Part shown: in pieces, positions 12,801 to 25,178 of the stretch | How the letters are laid out: each line of letters starts with the position of its first letter | How positions within the stretch are numbered: the first letter of the stretch is position 1 | NCBI GenBank assembly: GCA_013399855.1 | Contig: VXAY01002317.1 | Span: 1,931,152 to 1,995,151, forward strand | Reading direction: 5' to 3' | Length of the DNA stretch: 64,000 nt | Source: Oxyruncus cristatus | Taxonomy: Eukaryota; Chordata; Aves; Passeriformes; Cotingidae | Notes under the pieces: generated by a model | The model's database searches: none | Told to the model about the DNA's origin: nothing | The model's input: the letters and a program-made list of their open reading frames with translations, nothing else | Position numbers and translations under genes: made by a program

Positions 12801-14579
12801 CTACACAATCTAGAGAGCTGCTGAAGGAAACACAAGGATGCTTGGTAGACAAAACAGCAAAAGAGATACAGGTAGAGAACAGGTAGAGAACTTTCATTCC
12901 CATGGCTGTAACTTCTCTTCCTCTACTGACTGTTGACTTTCAGTAGATTTCCTTAAACCCTCAACCTTTTGTTCTGCTCTTCATTATTTCCTTAAGAAAT
13001 TTTAAGGAGAACTCCCTTGGGATTACAACGTCTGAACTCCTTTTAAAGTAAGAGCTTTTGTTTAAATAAACTTTCCCCTTTCCATTAAAATCACTTTGCT
13101 CTTGTAAATTAAAACCAGCCTTTGGAGTATAATAGTGATTACAACCTGATCTTCTGCTCTGCATACTGAACTGGGACACCTGCTCTAGTTCAGAGTGCTA
13201 TAAAGAATGTTATACTTTAACTACAGTTTAAACATGATCATAAGTCATTTTGAAATGAGGTGAACTAAACATGCTAATTTTCAATCACAACTTACTAAAC
13301 ATTTTGCAGTAATTTCCATGAAATATCTGAGATATCATGCTCCAAAGAACTGGAATTAAATGTGAAACTGGTTGTAAAATCAGTGAGATGGCCCTGAAGG
13401 AAAATTTATTCTCCTATAAATGTAGTTACCATAAAAATACATTAATTTCCCATTTGAAGAGATTAACTGTTTTCTAGCTAATATTGTTTCCATGAAAAAA
13501 CAAACTGCATGATCCTTGTGAAATGAGAATACTTTTAGTCAGAAAAATAAAAGTAACATATAGCCCAATTAATTATCTAGCTATAATAGAAAGTCCCCTT
13601 TCTAATCATGAAAACACGACAAATGCCTTAAATAGTGTAACTCATGCTTTAACACAAAACCTTGTTCCTGACTTTCATTAAGTGAGTGTGTGTCTGAGAC
13701 ATGTGTCCCAAGTCTTAGAATGCATGGAGGAGGGGAGAAAAAAGACATGCCAAAAATGCACCAGAAATACTTATGATCAAACCCTTACTTATGCTGAACC
13801 AAATGAAAGTACTATCTTTTGTATTTTGGCTGTATGTTCAGATTCACCCACAGTCACACATAATCGGGCTCATTTTACCCCTAGTTGAGCTCTAGGGATC
13901 AACAAGCAACAGAAGAAAAACATTAAAAGTGGAAGCTTGGTTTTGTTTTCTTAATAATTTTGGAGCACAAAGACACTTTTCTTAGGGGTAAGGCTAGGAC
14001 AGCAGAGCATTTTTTATTAGGACATTATCCAAATATCATAGACTATCAGCTGGCAGTGTAAGCCTAGTCAATGGAGCTGCAGCCAATTTAGGTAAGTTAC
14101 TGCCTACAATTCTGTATTTTTCTCTCCCTCCTGCCCTTCTGAAGGGTCTCAAGCAATCAACAGTTTCGGTGCAGATGCAGAACAATGAGGTGCAAGTCCT
14201 GGGTCTCTATGACAAACTGAATGGCCTTGAGCAGACAGCCTCAGGAAGTCTCCAAAATAGCTTGTCACTCTAATTAAATGCAAATGATATAGACAAGAAG
14301 CACTATGTTTCTGGGGTAGCAAGGCTAGGAAAAACATGTCAAAATGAGCTGGGACTTGATCTGCAAGTGTCAGCTTTAGGTTACTACAATTTAGGCTGAG
14401 GGAAAAACTTCTGTGTTCAGCTCTGTACTTTTTTTTTCAAAGGAGTTTTTAAGAAAGAGATTAAGAGAAGGAAAACAAGCCACGAACGTAAAGGTGAGGA
14501 AGCAAAAGGAAAAGTAGTCTAAGGGCAGGTGGCTATATAATTTCCCTCTAATCTCTGTTAAAAAAGTTAAGAAAGAGCA
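6900..14579. other. Non-coding, unique-looking DNA
   Basis: About 7.7 kb without a recognisable gene or transposon. Small items seen are a T12 run at 9120-9131 and an 11-base unit (AGGTAGAGAAC) duplicated in tandem at 12870-12891. Open frames stay near or below 100 codons and occur on both strands with no family match that I know. Very old, decayed repeats could be hidden here. Confidence 0.55.
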
Positions 14580-14775
14580 TAAAAAAACCACCAAACCAAA
14601 AATTCCCAACTCCAACAAACAAACCTAAACCCAGTCTAAACCCCATCAAATATGCAGAAAAAAACCACAAACACCCCCCTGCCCCCAAAAAAATCCACTG
14701 CCCAGAACACACAAAAACCCCTTAAACAAACCAACCAAGCCACAGAAACCAAAAAAACCCCAAACCCCACACCTT
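14580..14775 (+). repeat. A/C-rich, almost G-free low-complexity tract
   Basis: Nearly 200 bases made mainly of A-runs and C-runs (words such as AAACCCC, CAAACAAA, CCCCCAAAA) with very few G. The opposite strand is correspondingly T/G-rich. No single repeat unit fits the whole tract, so it is low-complexity rather than a clean microsatellite. Similar but shorter tracts lie at about 39985-40070 and 37350-37375. Confidence 0.85.
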
Positions 14776-17431
14776 GCTACTTATCTGCCACCTAATGACT
14801 GTATTACTCAGGTTTAAGAGTGGGGTGCTAAATCTTGTTTTAATGGTTTAATGTTTCATTGCCTGGTGTTGTACCCACATTTACAACAGATGCCAAATGC
14901 TAAACAGGCACCAGAACTGGTTTTATTTGGGAAGCTTCCAGCTGCCAAAGGTATTATAGAGTAGAAAGCTGGACTGACTTACTCTACAACAACTTAAAGC
15001 AGAGTTAAGTAACTTTCCCTACTATCCTCCCCTAGTTTATTAGAGTTAGGGCATACACCTCAAAATTAGTGACCGCTTTAAGAATCATGACTTCTGAATG
15101 ATGGGAACTAATCCTGTTGCTTAACCTCTCATCCTGTGGCTGGAGCGAGCATTTTACTGCAATTATTCTAACAATTCAAACCACCTCTCAGGGCTAATAC
15201 TATGCATCCTCTCTAAAAGGCCTAAATAGCAATTTGCCATTCAGATTATTCTCTACCTCCTTAGTAGCCGCATCTTCAAAGATAGCTTTGTATACAACTA
15301 AATAATTCATAATTTTTTAGTAGAAGATAGAACTTTTAAAAATGCAGATACAGTGAAGTGGTAGTGTACTGTACACCTAGAAATGTGTTTGCAAGACATA
15401 CATATTCTTCACTGGGATTTACCAGAAACTGCAAATATAGACCCATTTATCATGCTCTTAAATTCTAGATGTTTCTTTAAATACTGATTTTTTTGCAAAG
15501 GCTTTAATTCCCCAAATAGAGGCACTAAGCACCAGCCCATTTTGTTCCTGGCAAAACTGGAGAAAAGCTTATTTCAAATTTCTAATTAAAATTCTTTCTT
15601 GCTGCGTAAGGAGCCCTGATGGGATTCCTCAGGGTAGTTGGATGGGTTTCTGATTGAATTACAACTGGCCCGATTGAGTGAATATTTCATTTAAATGTTG
15701 TGAACTGAAAACAGCAATTAACAACAACCTGAATAATAAAAAGCCCTACTTTACCTTCAGTCCTCTCTTCTCCCACAGTTGATTCAAATTAGATGCTTAG
15801 TCACTGGGAAACAAACAAACAAAAAAAAGCAAAAAAAAACCTCAAACAAATCCAGAAACAAAAAGCCAAGCAAGGGTCACTATATGGGAAGAGGAGATGA
15901 CTACAGTTCTTCAAGTCAGAAACACTTTACTGGAGGGATGGACGTGTATGTGACAGTGTTTCAGAACTGCCCTCATGAAGCATGACTGTGCTTCTGATCT
16001 GCCATTTATTCAGTATCCTACACTGTCATTTCTGTCCAATCTCACCAAAGGTAATTTCAGTCTATTGTTATTTCATTTTTGTTGTTATCATCACCAAGTT
16101 TTTTTACCAGAGAACTTCATTGCCCGTAAGTTCACTGGGGAACATTTGCTAATCTGGTTAAAAATTCTGAAAAAAATCCTCCCAGATTGGCCAAACCCTC
16201 CCAGCCCTGCACATGAGCTTCTGGGTGAATTGCCCACACTTACAACATTTAGGGCAGAGCAATTAGGAGTGATCCAGCTCTGTCTAATTCCCTGGCTGGA
16301 TTATAAATATCTCCCAAAGCATACAGTAATATAAGCTCCTACTTAGGGTGAAAATACAAGAATTTGGGGACTATTATAGCAAACCCTAATGCTGTGAGCA
16401 TATGCAGTGTCTTCTGACATGTTCTGGAAGGCCCCTATTGTATGCACCCTGCCTTCAGAGAATCTGCTCTACTCGTATTTTGTAACTTTGTCAAAATCTA
16501 AAAATTAAAAAGCTGATGAGAATTGGTCTGAATTTGGCCCAAGATCCACTGTTTCAAAAATATACTTAGTAGTTGATGACTGATAGGACCTTGACAACTG
16601 GAAGAAAATAACATTCAGACAGGATTTTGATTCTATGCTTACGGACATCTTCACAACCATCTTGGAGAAATGTTTAGCAATGGATCCATTTGTATTTTAG
16701 CGCATTTGCATCTAAAAAAGTATTTGAGGGTTTGGTTCAAGGCAAACTTTGGCTTCTAGGGAAAAGAGAGGAACTATGGATGGGCAGGCAGGAAGACAAA
16801 TTATAAGTTTAACTGCAGAGCAAAAAATAGCAAGCTGATTTCATCTCTGTACTGAAATTTGAAAGAATAGGGAAAATACCTGGCTTTAAACTCATTTAAA
16901 AGTGTGTAGGCCCAAATTTGATGTCAAACTTGGTATTTAAGCTCCCTGTGGTAATTGGTAGCTCAGTCTGTTTAAGTGAAGATTTGATATCAGGTTGTTC
17001 CCTCTGCAAGCACTGATATCAATCAAAGCCCTAATTTGACTGCGGATTCGGATTTTGTGACTGGTAGATTGGGGATTTTTTTTTTTTTGGTGTGTTTATT
17101 GTTTTTGACGTCCAAGAAGCACTGACTTTTTAAAAGATATTTTAATGGTACTAACAGAATCATTACCTTAAGTCGGATTACATTTAAGTATAATTGCCCT
17201 TGACAAGATGGGGGCTGGAGCCAAATCTCTGAGTAATCTATATGTACCAGAAGTTCAAGAAGGGAGGTTGAAACTGTGTTTTTCATCAGTCAACTGGATA
17301 GATCTATTGTTTGAGAGGAAGGGCATCCACTATAAGACTATGACATTTATCACAACTGTGTGGGTTTCTGTCATCAGCACATTGCACAGTTTATCTTTAA
17401 TCAGCCATTTACATTGTTACAGTATTCAGTC
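14776..17431. other. Non-coding, unique-looking DNA
   Basis: No supported gene. The 119-codon plus-strand open frame at 15975-16334 shows no domain. An A-rich (CAAA)-like patch lies at about 15808-15845 and a T13 run at 17076-17088. The segment 15590-15760 contains several homeodomain-type AATTA/ATTAA words, discussed as a finding. Confidence 0.5.
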
Positions 17432-17776
17432 TATGTTAAGGGAAGCGATCCTTCATCTCTCCTTAGCACTGGTAAGGCCACTGCTGGAGTGACGTCTCCA
17501 GTAGTGGGTGCCCCAAAACAAAAAAGACACTAACTTCTTGGAAAGAGTCCAGCAAGATGAAAAAGGTACTGGACATCTTTCAGACAAGGGGAGGCTGAGA
17601 AAATGGGACTGATTATTCTAGAGAAGATAAGGCTCAGGAGGGATATAATTAATGTACACCTGAGGGGAGGATGTAAAGATGATGGATCCAGACTTTTCTC
17701 AGTGGTGCCCAGTGGGAACAAACTGAAAAACAGCAAAACACTTTTTAAGACATGATGGTGGTTAAACAATGGAACC
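17432..17776 (+). mobile_element. CR1 LINE fragment, plus strand
   Basis: The sequence follows the well-known 3' part of avian CR1 (end of ORF2 into the 3' UTR). It begins with a diverged form of the stretch encoding REVILPLYSALVRPHLE, then the segments meaning 'agtccagca-agatga', 'ggctgag', 'agaagataaggct', 'ataattaatgt' and 'tcagtggtgcccag' in the consensus order. Both ends are missing: it is 5' truncated, as usual for CR1, and it stops about 200 bases before the normal octamer tail. Many substitutions and small indels indicate an old, dead copy. Confidence 0.85.
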
Positions 17777-19607
17777 AAAAAATTAATTTAATTTGCCCAA
17801 GACCTCAGAGCTTTCCTACGTGAATTTAATTTTACAGGAAACCTAAAATACCTTCTTTTATTTGAAAATGTAAGAAAATATATTATGTAGAAATCATAAA
17901 ACTTTTCACTAAACAAAAAGCCTGTAGTTAATTCCATTTTCTTTCATAAAAAAAAGATACTAAATTTATAGTGTTAAATTGCTGTTTAGAAAAACTACTG
18001 TGACCACTATGACTTAATATAAGTCATCACTGTAACAATTTATTCATCAGAAGTATCCTGCAACTGAGTATATGTACAGGTATACATCTTTTAAACCTGT
18101 ACTTCTTGCATCTTTCCAGGTATTGAATGACCTAATTATTTTCTAGTTGAATTTAGAATTCTTGGAATTGCAGAATATGCAGACCCAGGATTACTCTAGA
18201 AAGTCTCTTCAATTTTACTTGACTGCAGTCCTTTATCTATTCAGACTAGCTTTATTCCTTCCAGCTAGGAAACTTTGTCTGCAGAGAGGCTGCAGGTTAC
18301 AGGCACAAAAAAACAAATGCAAGATGGACAGCCCCTTATGTCTTACATGCAGCAGGAACATAGCTTATTAGACTTCAGATTGTAGTATTTTTATTTGTTG
18401 AAATGAGTCAGAGCCAGCTGGACAGCTGTAATTCCAGAGCCCAGATGGAAGTTCTAGTGACAATACTTAATCTCTCTTTTCACTGTATAAATAGAAAACT
18501 AGGCATCCTGAATGTAAAAATCACATAATGATTATCATAACTTACAAAAATAAATTACACCAAGCATTTGTTCAATTTTTAAAAACAAGGGGATACAAGA
18601 AGAGTTTTTTAGAGGAAATTTAAGGGGAAAAAAATGGTCATCACACATCCTTTATTTCTCTGCTTCCCTAATATATAAAACTAGTTGAATTAGAAGGAAA
18701 AATTGTGTCAAATGCTGAGCTATCAAGGCTGTAATGTGAACATTTTCAAAGTCTATAAACTACTATCAGCTACATTCACACAGGGGCCCAACTATTTAAG
18801 TATCACTTAAAGATATAAATCCACAACTGAGATCTTCAACACCCCTGTTCAGCTGGAGATAACTAAACTTTGTGCCATTTTGAGTTTTCCACTGGACAGG
18901 CACAATGAGTCCTGGTGGTGATTAGGCTGTTTGGTGTCTAGTGTCTGGTCATCCTCCACCTAGGAGGAGACATTTCTCCTCCTAGCTTGAAGAATAACCC
19001 AAATAGACATTTGTGGTTCAGCTACTCCACCTGCCTTTGACTCCCCAGAAAACATGTGCTTGCTGGGATGTCCTCCTTTTCTCTGGTGTCTCCATCACCG
19101 AAGTACTGATCTACACAATTTGGGGAACAGAACTGGTCACCTTTCTCTCAAAAAAAGGTATTAATTAGTCTTCTGATTTTCTCCCTCTGTGGCCAGCAGC
19201 TATGAAAGTTAGTGTGTTTCACCTTTGTCCCACTCTCAAGACAGTTGCTGTTTGTACCCTCTTCATACCTAGCCCTCCCCCAGGGCACATATCCCAGTGT
19301 GTGAGATCATTCCTGCCCTGAACAGCACCTAAACTGAGGTGCCAATGAGGATTGTGTTTTGCAGCTGTGCCCCATATCCTCTCTTTTGTTCCATGGTCTT
19401 TCAGTAGTACAGCTGATTTACATATTTTATACATGGAACAATTTTTGACAGGATGGAGTTATTGGAGGAGAAAAGGAAAGTCTCCTGCCTCTCAGCCACA
19501 TGAAGACACTCAATCTACTTCAAATGTCTTCATTCTGCCAGCTGCAAAACACTCCTCAACAGCCTAACACTTTATAGACAGCTAAAAGCCACAAAACAAA
19601 ATTGTGT
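17777..19607. other. Non-coding, unique-looking DNA
   Basis: No supported gene. A perfect 10-base inverted repeat (CTAGGAGGAG / CTCCTCCTAG, 6-base loop) lies at 18960-18985. Open frames at 18147-18371 and 19219-19567 have no recognisable domain. Confidence 0.55.
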
Positions 19608-19826
19608 CGGAATCAATTTCTTCACTGAAAGGGTGGTCAGGCACTGGAACAGGCTGCCCAGGGAAGTGGAGGATTCACCATCCCTGGAAGTGTTCAAAAG
19701 GCTTGTGAATGTGGCATTTGGGGACACAGCTTAGTTGTCAAACAGTGGTGCTACTTTAACAGTTGGACTAAATGATCTTAGAGGCCTTTTCCAATCTTGA
19801 TGATTCTATGACTCTGTGATTCTAGC
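19608..19826 (+). mobile_element. CR1 LINE 3' end, plus strand
   Basis: This is a classic CR1 3' UTR: a 'tttcttcactgaaagggt' start, 'ctggaacaggctgcccaggga', 'tcaccatccctggaagtgttcaaaa', 'gttggactaaatgatctta' and 'ccttttccaatct', ending in the terminal octamers ATTCTATG-ACTCTGTG-ATTCTAGC. It is 5' truncated to about 220 bases with the 3' end intact, as expected of target-primed CR1 insertion. It is less diverged than the fragment at 17.4 kb, so probably younger. Confidence 0.95.
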
Positions 19827-21135
19827 CACTTGCAATAAACAGTGGATCAAGTTATAATATCTAGACAGCTCAAGGAAAATAGTTCCAACCATTACCTGTT
19901 GTGATACAAATCAATAGGCAAGCTTGGCAAAATTCCTGTTTGTCCTTATTCTCGTTATGTATGCACATAATTGTATTCTATTTAAAGTATTTATCAGATA
20001 TACTGTAGCTCTAATACATTTGACAAAATCTATTTTATAAATCAAATTTGGAATTTCCCCAATTAAGGGTTGGGTTTCCTCCTAACTAATGTAGAAATAA
20101 TTTGTACAGGTTAAATTGTACTTACCTGGACTTTGTTGTTTAATAAAGGGAAGCCATTCAATTTCAACTTCCATAACAGTATTTAATTTTATAGATTCTT
20201 GCTTAAAAGTGTAAAAGCTAAAAAGAAGATAAAACATGTTTATAAGCTAGAGTGCCTTTCCCAAAACTATAGGTTTGATGATGTTTTTAGAGTAGTGAAT
20301 TCATATCCAAAGGGCACATAAGCTGTTTTTCAGTGTTTTCTTGATTTTCAGAAGAGGCAGAATAGAGTAGATCAAAAGGCACAACAGTTTCTGAGGTATC
20401 TTAGTGTTTAGATTATGTGGATTCTGTATGAGAAGCTAACATGTATTTTACATGCTGCAAATCGACCGCTGTGTAAAGAGTATTTCAGATGAAATAGCTC
20501 ACAACCTGGAGTCTATTCAACAAAATATCAACTATCTCCCCTCCTGCCCCAATCCTAATCAAAAAGACCCAAACCTACTAAAAACAGACTGACAATCTGA
20601 AACAGAGCAACCTGCCCCTCTGATTTCGAATAAATTACTTTCTTAGTATGCTGTGCTCTGGTTTTCACTTCAAAGGGAGATTGGAGTATTCCCAAACAGC
20701 TTTTCAATTATAAAAGAATTCTTGGTCTAGCAGCTTGGAGACTGTAGGTTAAGAAAACACATCCACTACAGAAGACCCAAGAATGCAGTAATTAAGTGGC
20801 ACAACTGAATCATAACTAGATGAAATCTCAAATCAAGTTGCGTGCACACAACTATATTCCCGCTCCTGTACACACAATACACACTTCTGCCATAACTAAG
20901 TAAATTTGCTCCATGCCATGGCAATTCTCATCATGAGTACTTCCAGAGAAATTTACTGGGAAAGCAATATCAAAGTGTACACTATGATATGATCATAGAT
21001 GTGTTTGCTTTTCATTTACAATAAGCATATCTTGCCAAGTATGCCTATCACCTGTGAAGCACTGATATAACCAGGAAAGGAGTATGAACTTCTGATTAGG
21101 GGTCAGGAGCCCGGACATCTGTTGTTTGCTCTTTT
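19827..21135. other. Non-coding, unique-looking DNA
   Basis: AT-rich sequence between two CR1 copies in opposite orientation. No gene, RNA or further repeat recognised. Confidence 0.6.
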
Positions 21136-21475
21136 ATCATCACAAAATCAGAGAATGGTTTGGGTTGTAAGGGACCTTAAAGATCGTCCAGTTCCAACCC
21201 CTCTGCCATGGACAGGAACACCGTCCACTAGCCCAGGTTGCTCAGAGCCCCATCCAAACTGGTCTTGAACACTTCCAGGGGTGGGGCATCTACAGCTTCT
21301 CTGAACAACCTGTTCCGCTGTCTCACGACCCTCGCAGTGAAGAATTTATTTCTAATAACTAGTGTAAACCCACCCTCTTTCAGTTGAAGGCCATTCATTT
21401 CCCATTGTCCTGTCACTATGGGCCCTTGTAAAATGTCCAGCTTTTGTTCATTCTCCAGCTTTATTATTGTTTTTA
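21136..21475 (-). mobile_element. CR1 LINE 3' end, minus strand
   Basis: Read on the minus strand this is the CR1 3' UTR: a diverged 'ctggag...ggac-ttttacaa' start, the 'gacaatgggaaatgaatgg' block, 'attcttcactgcgagggt', 'cggaacaggttgttcagagaagc', 'ggttggaactgga', 'aaggtcccttacaaccc', and a tail of ATTCTCTG-ATTTTGTG-type octamers at the low-coordinate end. The 5' boundary near 21475 is uncertain because the copy carries extra bases there. The 125-codon minus-strand open frame over 21228-21605 is a by-product of this element. Confidence 0.92.
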
Positions 21476-24400
21476 TTTCATTATAGTAGTTGTCTTGGAG
21501 CTTACCAGAAACAGGGCACTCCTTTTTGCTGATCACTTTAACACAGAGTAACTGAGGTAATTTCTGTATGGGGAAACTCAATAGAGAGCCAAGCTGAATT
21601 TCCAAAGCTTGGCATTACATACTGTACAATCATATAGATAATATTTTAGAAATAAACTTGGTTTTGTTCAATTAGATTAACTCAGCCTCAGTGTAATATT
21701 GAAGTCTCTGCCAGATTGTTATAGCCACAAAAATCTCAAATGAAAATACAGAAAAAATAGTCAAGTACTTTCCCAACACAGCCTCTGGTTTTAGCCCTGG
21801 GACTGTTACCACATTTCAAGTGAAGGACAAATAATAAAAACTAGTGGTCTACTTTTTTTTTCTTGATTTTTCAAATAAGCAGCAGAAGTATTAGGGTTTT
21901 GCTGCTGACACGACTTTCAGTTGCAAATGGTATTGCCAGTTTTCAGCTAACCATGCTAGTAACAGTTTACAGTACAGAAGGGATCTCGTAATTTAAAATT
22001 CAACCCAAAGATCCCCTTTTATATAGGCTTAGAAAAAGAAGAGAACAGAGGCAAGGTACACAGGACTATGGCTGCCAATTGGAAAGCTGTTACGTTGCGT
22101 ACCACTATAATTTTCTTTTTCACTGGTCCTGTATGTCCCTGTGTCCCTCATTTTCTTTTTTTTTTGTTAATGGCCACACAGTACGACACATATTGAGAGC
22201 CTCTCATCTAGCTGCCATGGTCCTGGCAGGAATGCACAATGTGTCACGCCTCTCTATAATTTTTGGCATTCTTAGAGCACATCGTCTCCTCATGGGCAGC
22301 AGAGAAAATAAAAGTATCCCACCTTAAACTTACGATTGAAATAAAACATTTTCCTTCTGCATACAGGAGACACAACTACAAACCTGTCTAATCTCAAGTA
22401 AAGATGTGAATCCAGTTCTTCTCCCAATGTACCTTAAGTACTAAGTTTCAGGACATTCAGTGGGATCTCAACACCTGTAAAGTTCTTGCACTTGCCACAA
22501 AATATCAAAATGGGAACTGACAAACAGTGAGGTCTCCCAAACAAGTCTTGCAACAGCCATCCTAGAGGGGAATATTCTTGGCTTATTGCATCTTGTGAAA
22601 TCAAACTGGAGAGAGACTTAGCCAGTGACTATAAGATTTTGGGGCAGCATACTATCTCCTGAGTAATGCATCTCTTTGTATGAAGTTAAGCACAGAAAAA
22701 AAATTAAATTTGATCTCTCACCAACCATATGCATATTTTAGGGGTTATCTGTTAAGTCTAAATATGTCCATCTCTCTTTAATTTTTTGGATGAAAGCTAT
22801 GAAGTTGGACGGGATATTTCCCCGAACCTTGAGGTGAGATGTCTGGGTTTGGAAAGAGTGGTTCAAGAAAACATGCTTAGAAAGTTTCCTGGTGAATTTT
22901 CTAGTTTTTGTGAATCCCACCAGTATCCTGCCTTCCTATACAATACCCTGAAAAGTTACCCATAGCTCTTAACAGGCTTACATTAAAAAAATGAAGCTCC
23001 CATAGTCACTGTAAAATGACATCCATGTTACTAAGTAGAATTATTCTAATGATAAATTTGTGCAAACCGTGTGTTTCTCATAATTTGCATTTACCTATGC
23101 AAACCATAGCTTAATTAATTAATTAATTGAAACCCTGATGTTGTTTTTCCACATTCTTGAGCATAACCTGGATTTTTATCTATTTCATTTGGCTCAAGTT
23201 TGCTTGCTTTTATCATTCAAATGTACCAGGCAAGCTCAGCAGCAGAAGAATATTGGAAGAAGTTAGGATTTTTGGCAGGGACCTGACGTATGATGGAGAA
23301 TAATTGTTTTAGAGAAAATTTTTTAAAGCATAAAATCCTCAGTAAGTGTAAAGCAGAATAGCCTCTCTGTAGCAAATGCTCATTTGGGCCATCTGAGACT
23401 ATGGACTTTTGGTACTTTTCTCTGGGCTCCACTGCTACCACAGCAGTGTATCTCCACAGCTCCTGCCATGAAGGTTGGATCGTTACAGGGGTCAGCTGAG
23501 AACCCATGAGATACTGGGTGTCTCAGTAGGTTTAAAATCCAATTTAATCTTAGAATGTACATGGAGGATAAATCCAAAGCTTTGTTTGCTTCTTTTACAG
23601 TCTCTGGGGGATTGCGTAGTTCCACCAATATTTGAACAATGCCCATCTGTAGAAAAAAACAGGGAAAAACCTCACTTTAATTCCTCCACTCCTAAGTATT
23701 GTGTTGAGAATGAGGCTTAAAGTCAGCAGGATGCATCCAATTTATTTGAATTCAAACTGTATCTTCTCCACCTAAAAGCTAAGGGCGTGTGAGTAACAAT
23801 GTTTCACACAAAATACTGGTAGCTTCCCAAATTTATGAACTACCCTGAAGAATTCTAAATGACTAGATCTTGTTTATCCCATGGAGAAAGAAACTCATAT
23901 ATTGTGCTTGTATATTGTACATATTTTTCCTCAGCCTCCACAAACACACCAACTTTAATAAGATCCTTTCTCCCCATTGGAACAGAACATTTTTGATACT
24001 TCTTGGATATGCAGCTAATACACACCCCGTGTCACACCACCCTCCTAAAGCAATATTAGTTTTATGTCTCAAGGAAATTATTAAATCAGTCTGTCTATCC
24101 TAACAAGCAAATAGAATAATGGTAGCTCTTTGATTTCAAACTAATTTGTACTAGCAAAGTCCACTATTCTTTTTTCTGGTGTCTTAATTAAATGTATTAA
24201 TCTCTCTGATTTCACAGTAGAAAAATGGGGAATGTGGCAGTGGGACATGAGAATATTTTATTTTATATAGGTACACATGATTTAGAAAGTCCATTTTATA
24301 CACACTATCAGTGTTAGTAGCACATGTTCTTGCAAATAATAATTCCAACCTTTTTCTGGAATACTCAGCCATACTCAAATACAGTTTTAGATAGAGGGCC

Positions 24401-25130
24401 CTGCTCAGATACATTGATTTGGGCTGTGATCTGGATCTGTAGTTTGATTTTGTGGCTAAAAACAGGCTGTTGATACTCAAGTACTTGAACTAGTCCATAA
24501 ATGGCAGTACTGAGCTGCACATGTTGTCTGCCACTGGTAGACCTCCAATAATCATCTCCATTAAAGAGAAGACTTCTCAAAATGAGATAGAATAGAAATT
24601 TTGTCAGATGCTTACTACCTTTCAATAGAGTAATGCTGCTTATCTCCATCATGTTGTCCATTATAACATAAAAAATTTGTTTTATATCCAGTATCTGAAC
24701 ATAAATTCTCTCCTGTCACAAGATTTGATGAATGGTTTTAATCTCACTATGAAATACTTCAACCCCAGCTAGAGAGACATTTAGATAATGGCCCTGAGTG
24801 AAAAGTCTTTGTAGTCTTCTACAGGACTACATCTATTAGACTGTGTTAATCTAAACTTGAAGCTATAATTGCAGTTCTACAAACTAAGGAGCAGATTCTT
24901 CTGTCACAGTAAAATGCTGCTCAACCTTTAGAACCTGCTAATGTGCACTGATTTATTGAGAGATCAAAATATGTTATATGTATTATGTGGGATCACCAAA
25001 CAATTAGCTCACAGCATGAAATGAACATAACAGGTTTAAAACATGTTTGAAAATGATTTTGTCTATAAGCAAAGTATAGAAATCAATCATCTCAAATAAA
25101 AATAGAAGGGAGAAAGAAAACAACAAAAAA
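21476..25130. other. Non-coding DNA with a possible minus-strand exon
   Basis: Mostly unique-looking AT-rich DNA. A perfect (TTAA)n run of 18 bases lies at 23111-23128. At 23380-23650 on the minus strand a strong acceptor-like sequence is followed at once by an 88-codon open frame; see findings. No domain is recognised in it or in the overlapping minus-strand frames at 24184-24661. Confidence 0.45.
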
Positions 25131-25178
25131 ATCTAACTATATATATCTATATATCTATATAAAAAAAAATATACACAC
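25131..25178 (+). repeat. TA-rich microsatellite (TATATC-like)
   Basis: Alternating T/A with TATATC units, followed by an A9 run and ATACACACC. An imperfect simple repeat of about 48 bases. Confidence 0.85.

Noticed and set aside
15975..16334. 119-codon plus-strand open frame.
   Set aside because: No domain or promoter context; length is within chance for six frames of 64 kb.
21228..21605. 125-codon minus-strand open frame.
   Set aside because: Most of it is the CR1 3' UTR, with flanking unique DNA; not a gene.
24619..24712. Possible 94-base exon on the minus strand between a GTGACAG acceptor and an AAG-GTAGTA donor, open in one frame.
   Set aside because: The donor is weak, the acceptor lacks a good pyrimidine tract, and its phase does not fit the candidate exon at 23.6 kb.
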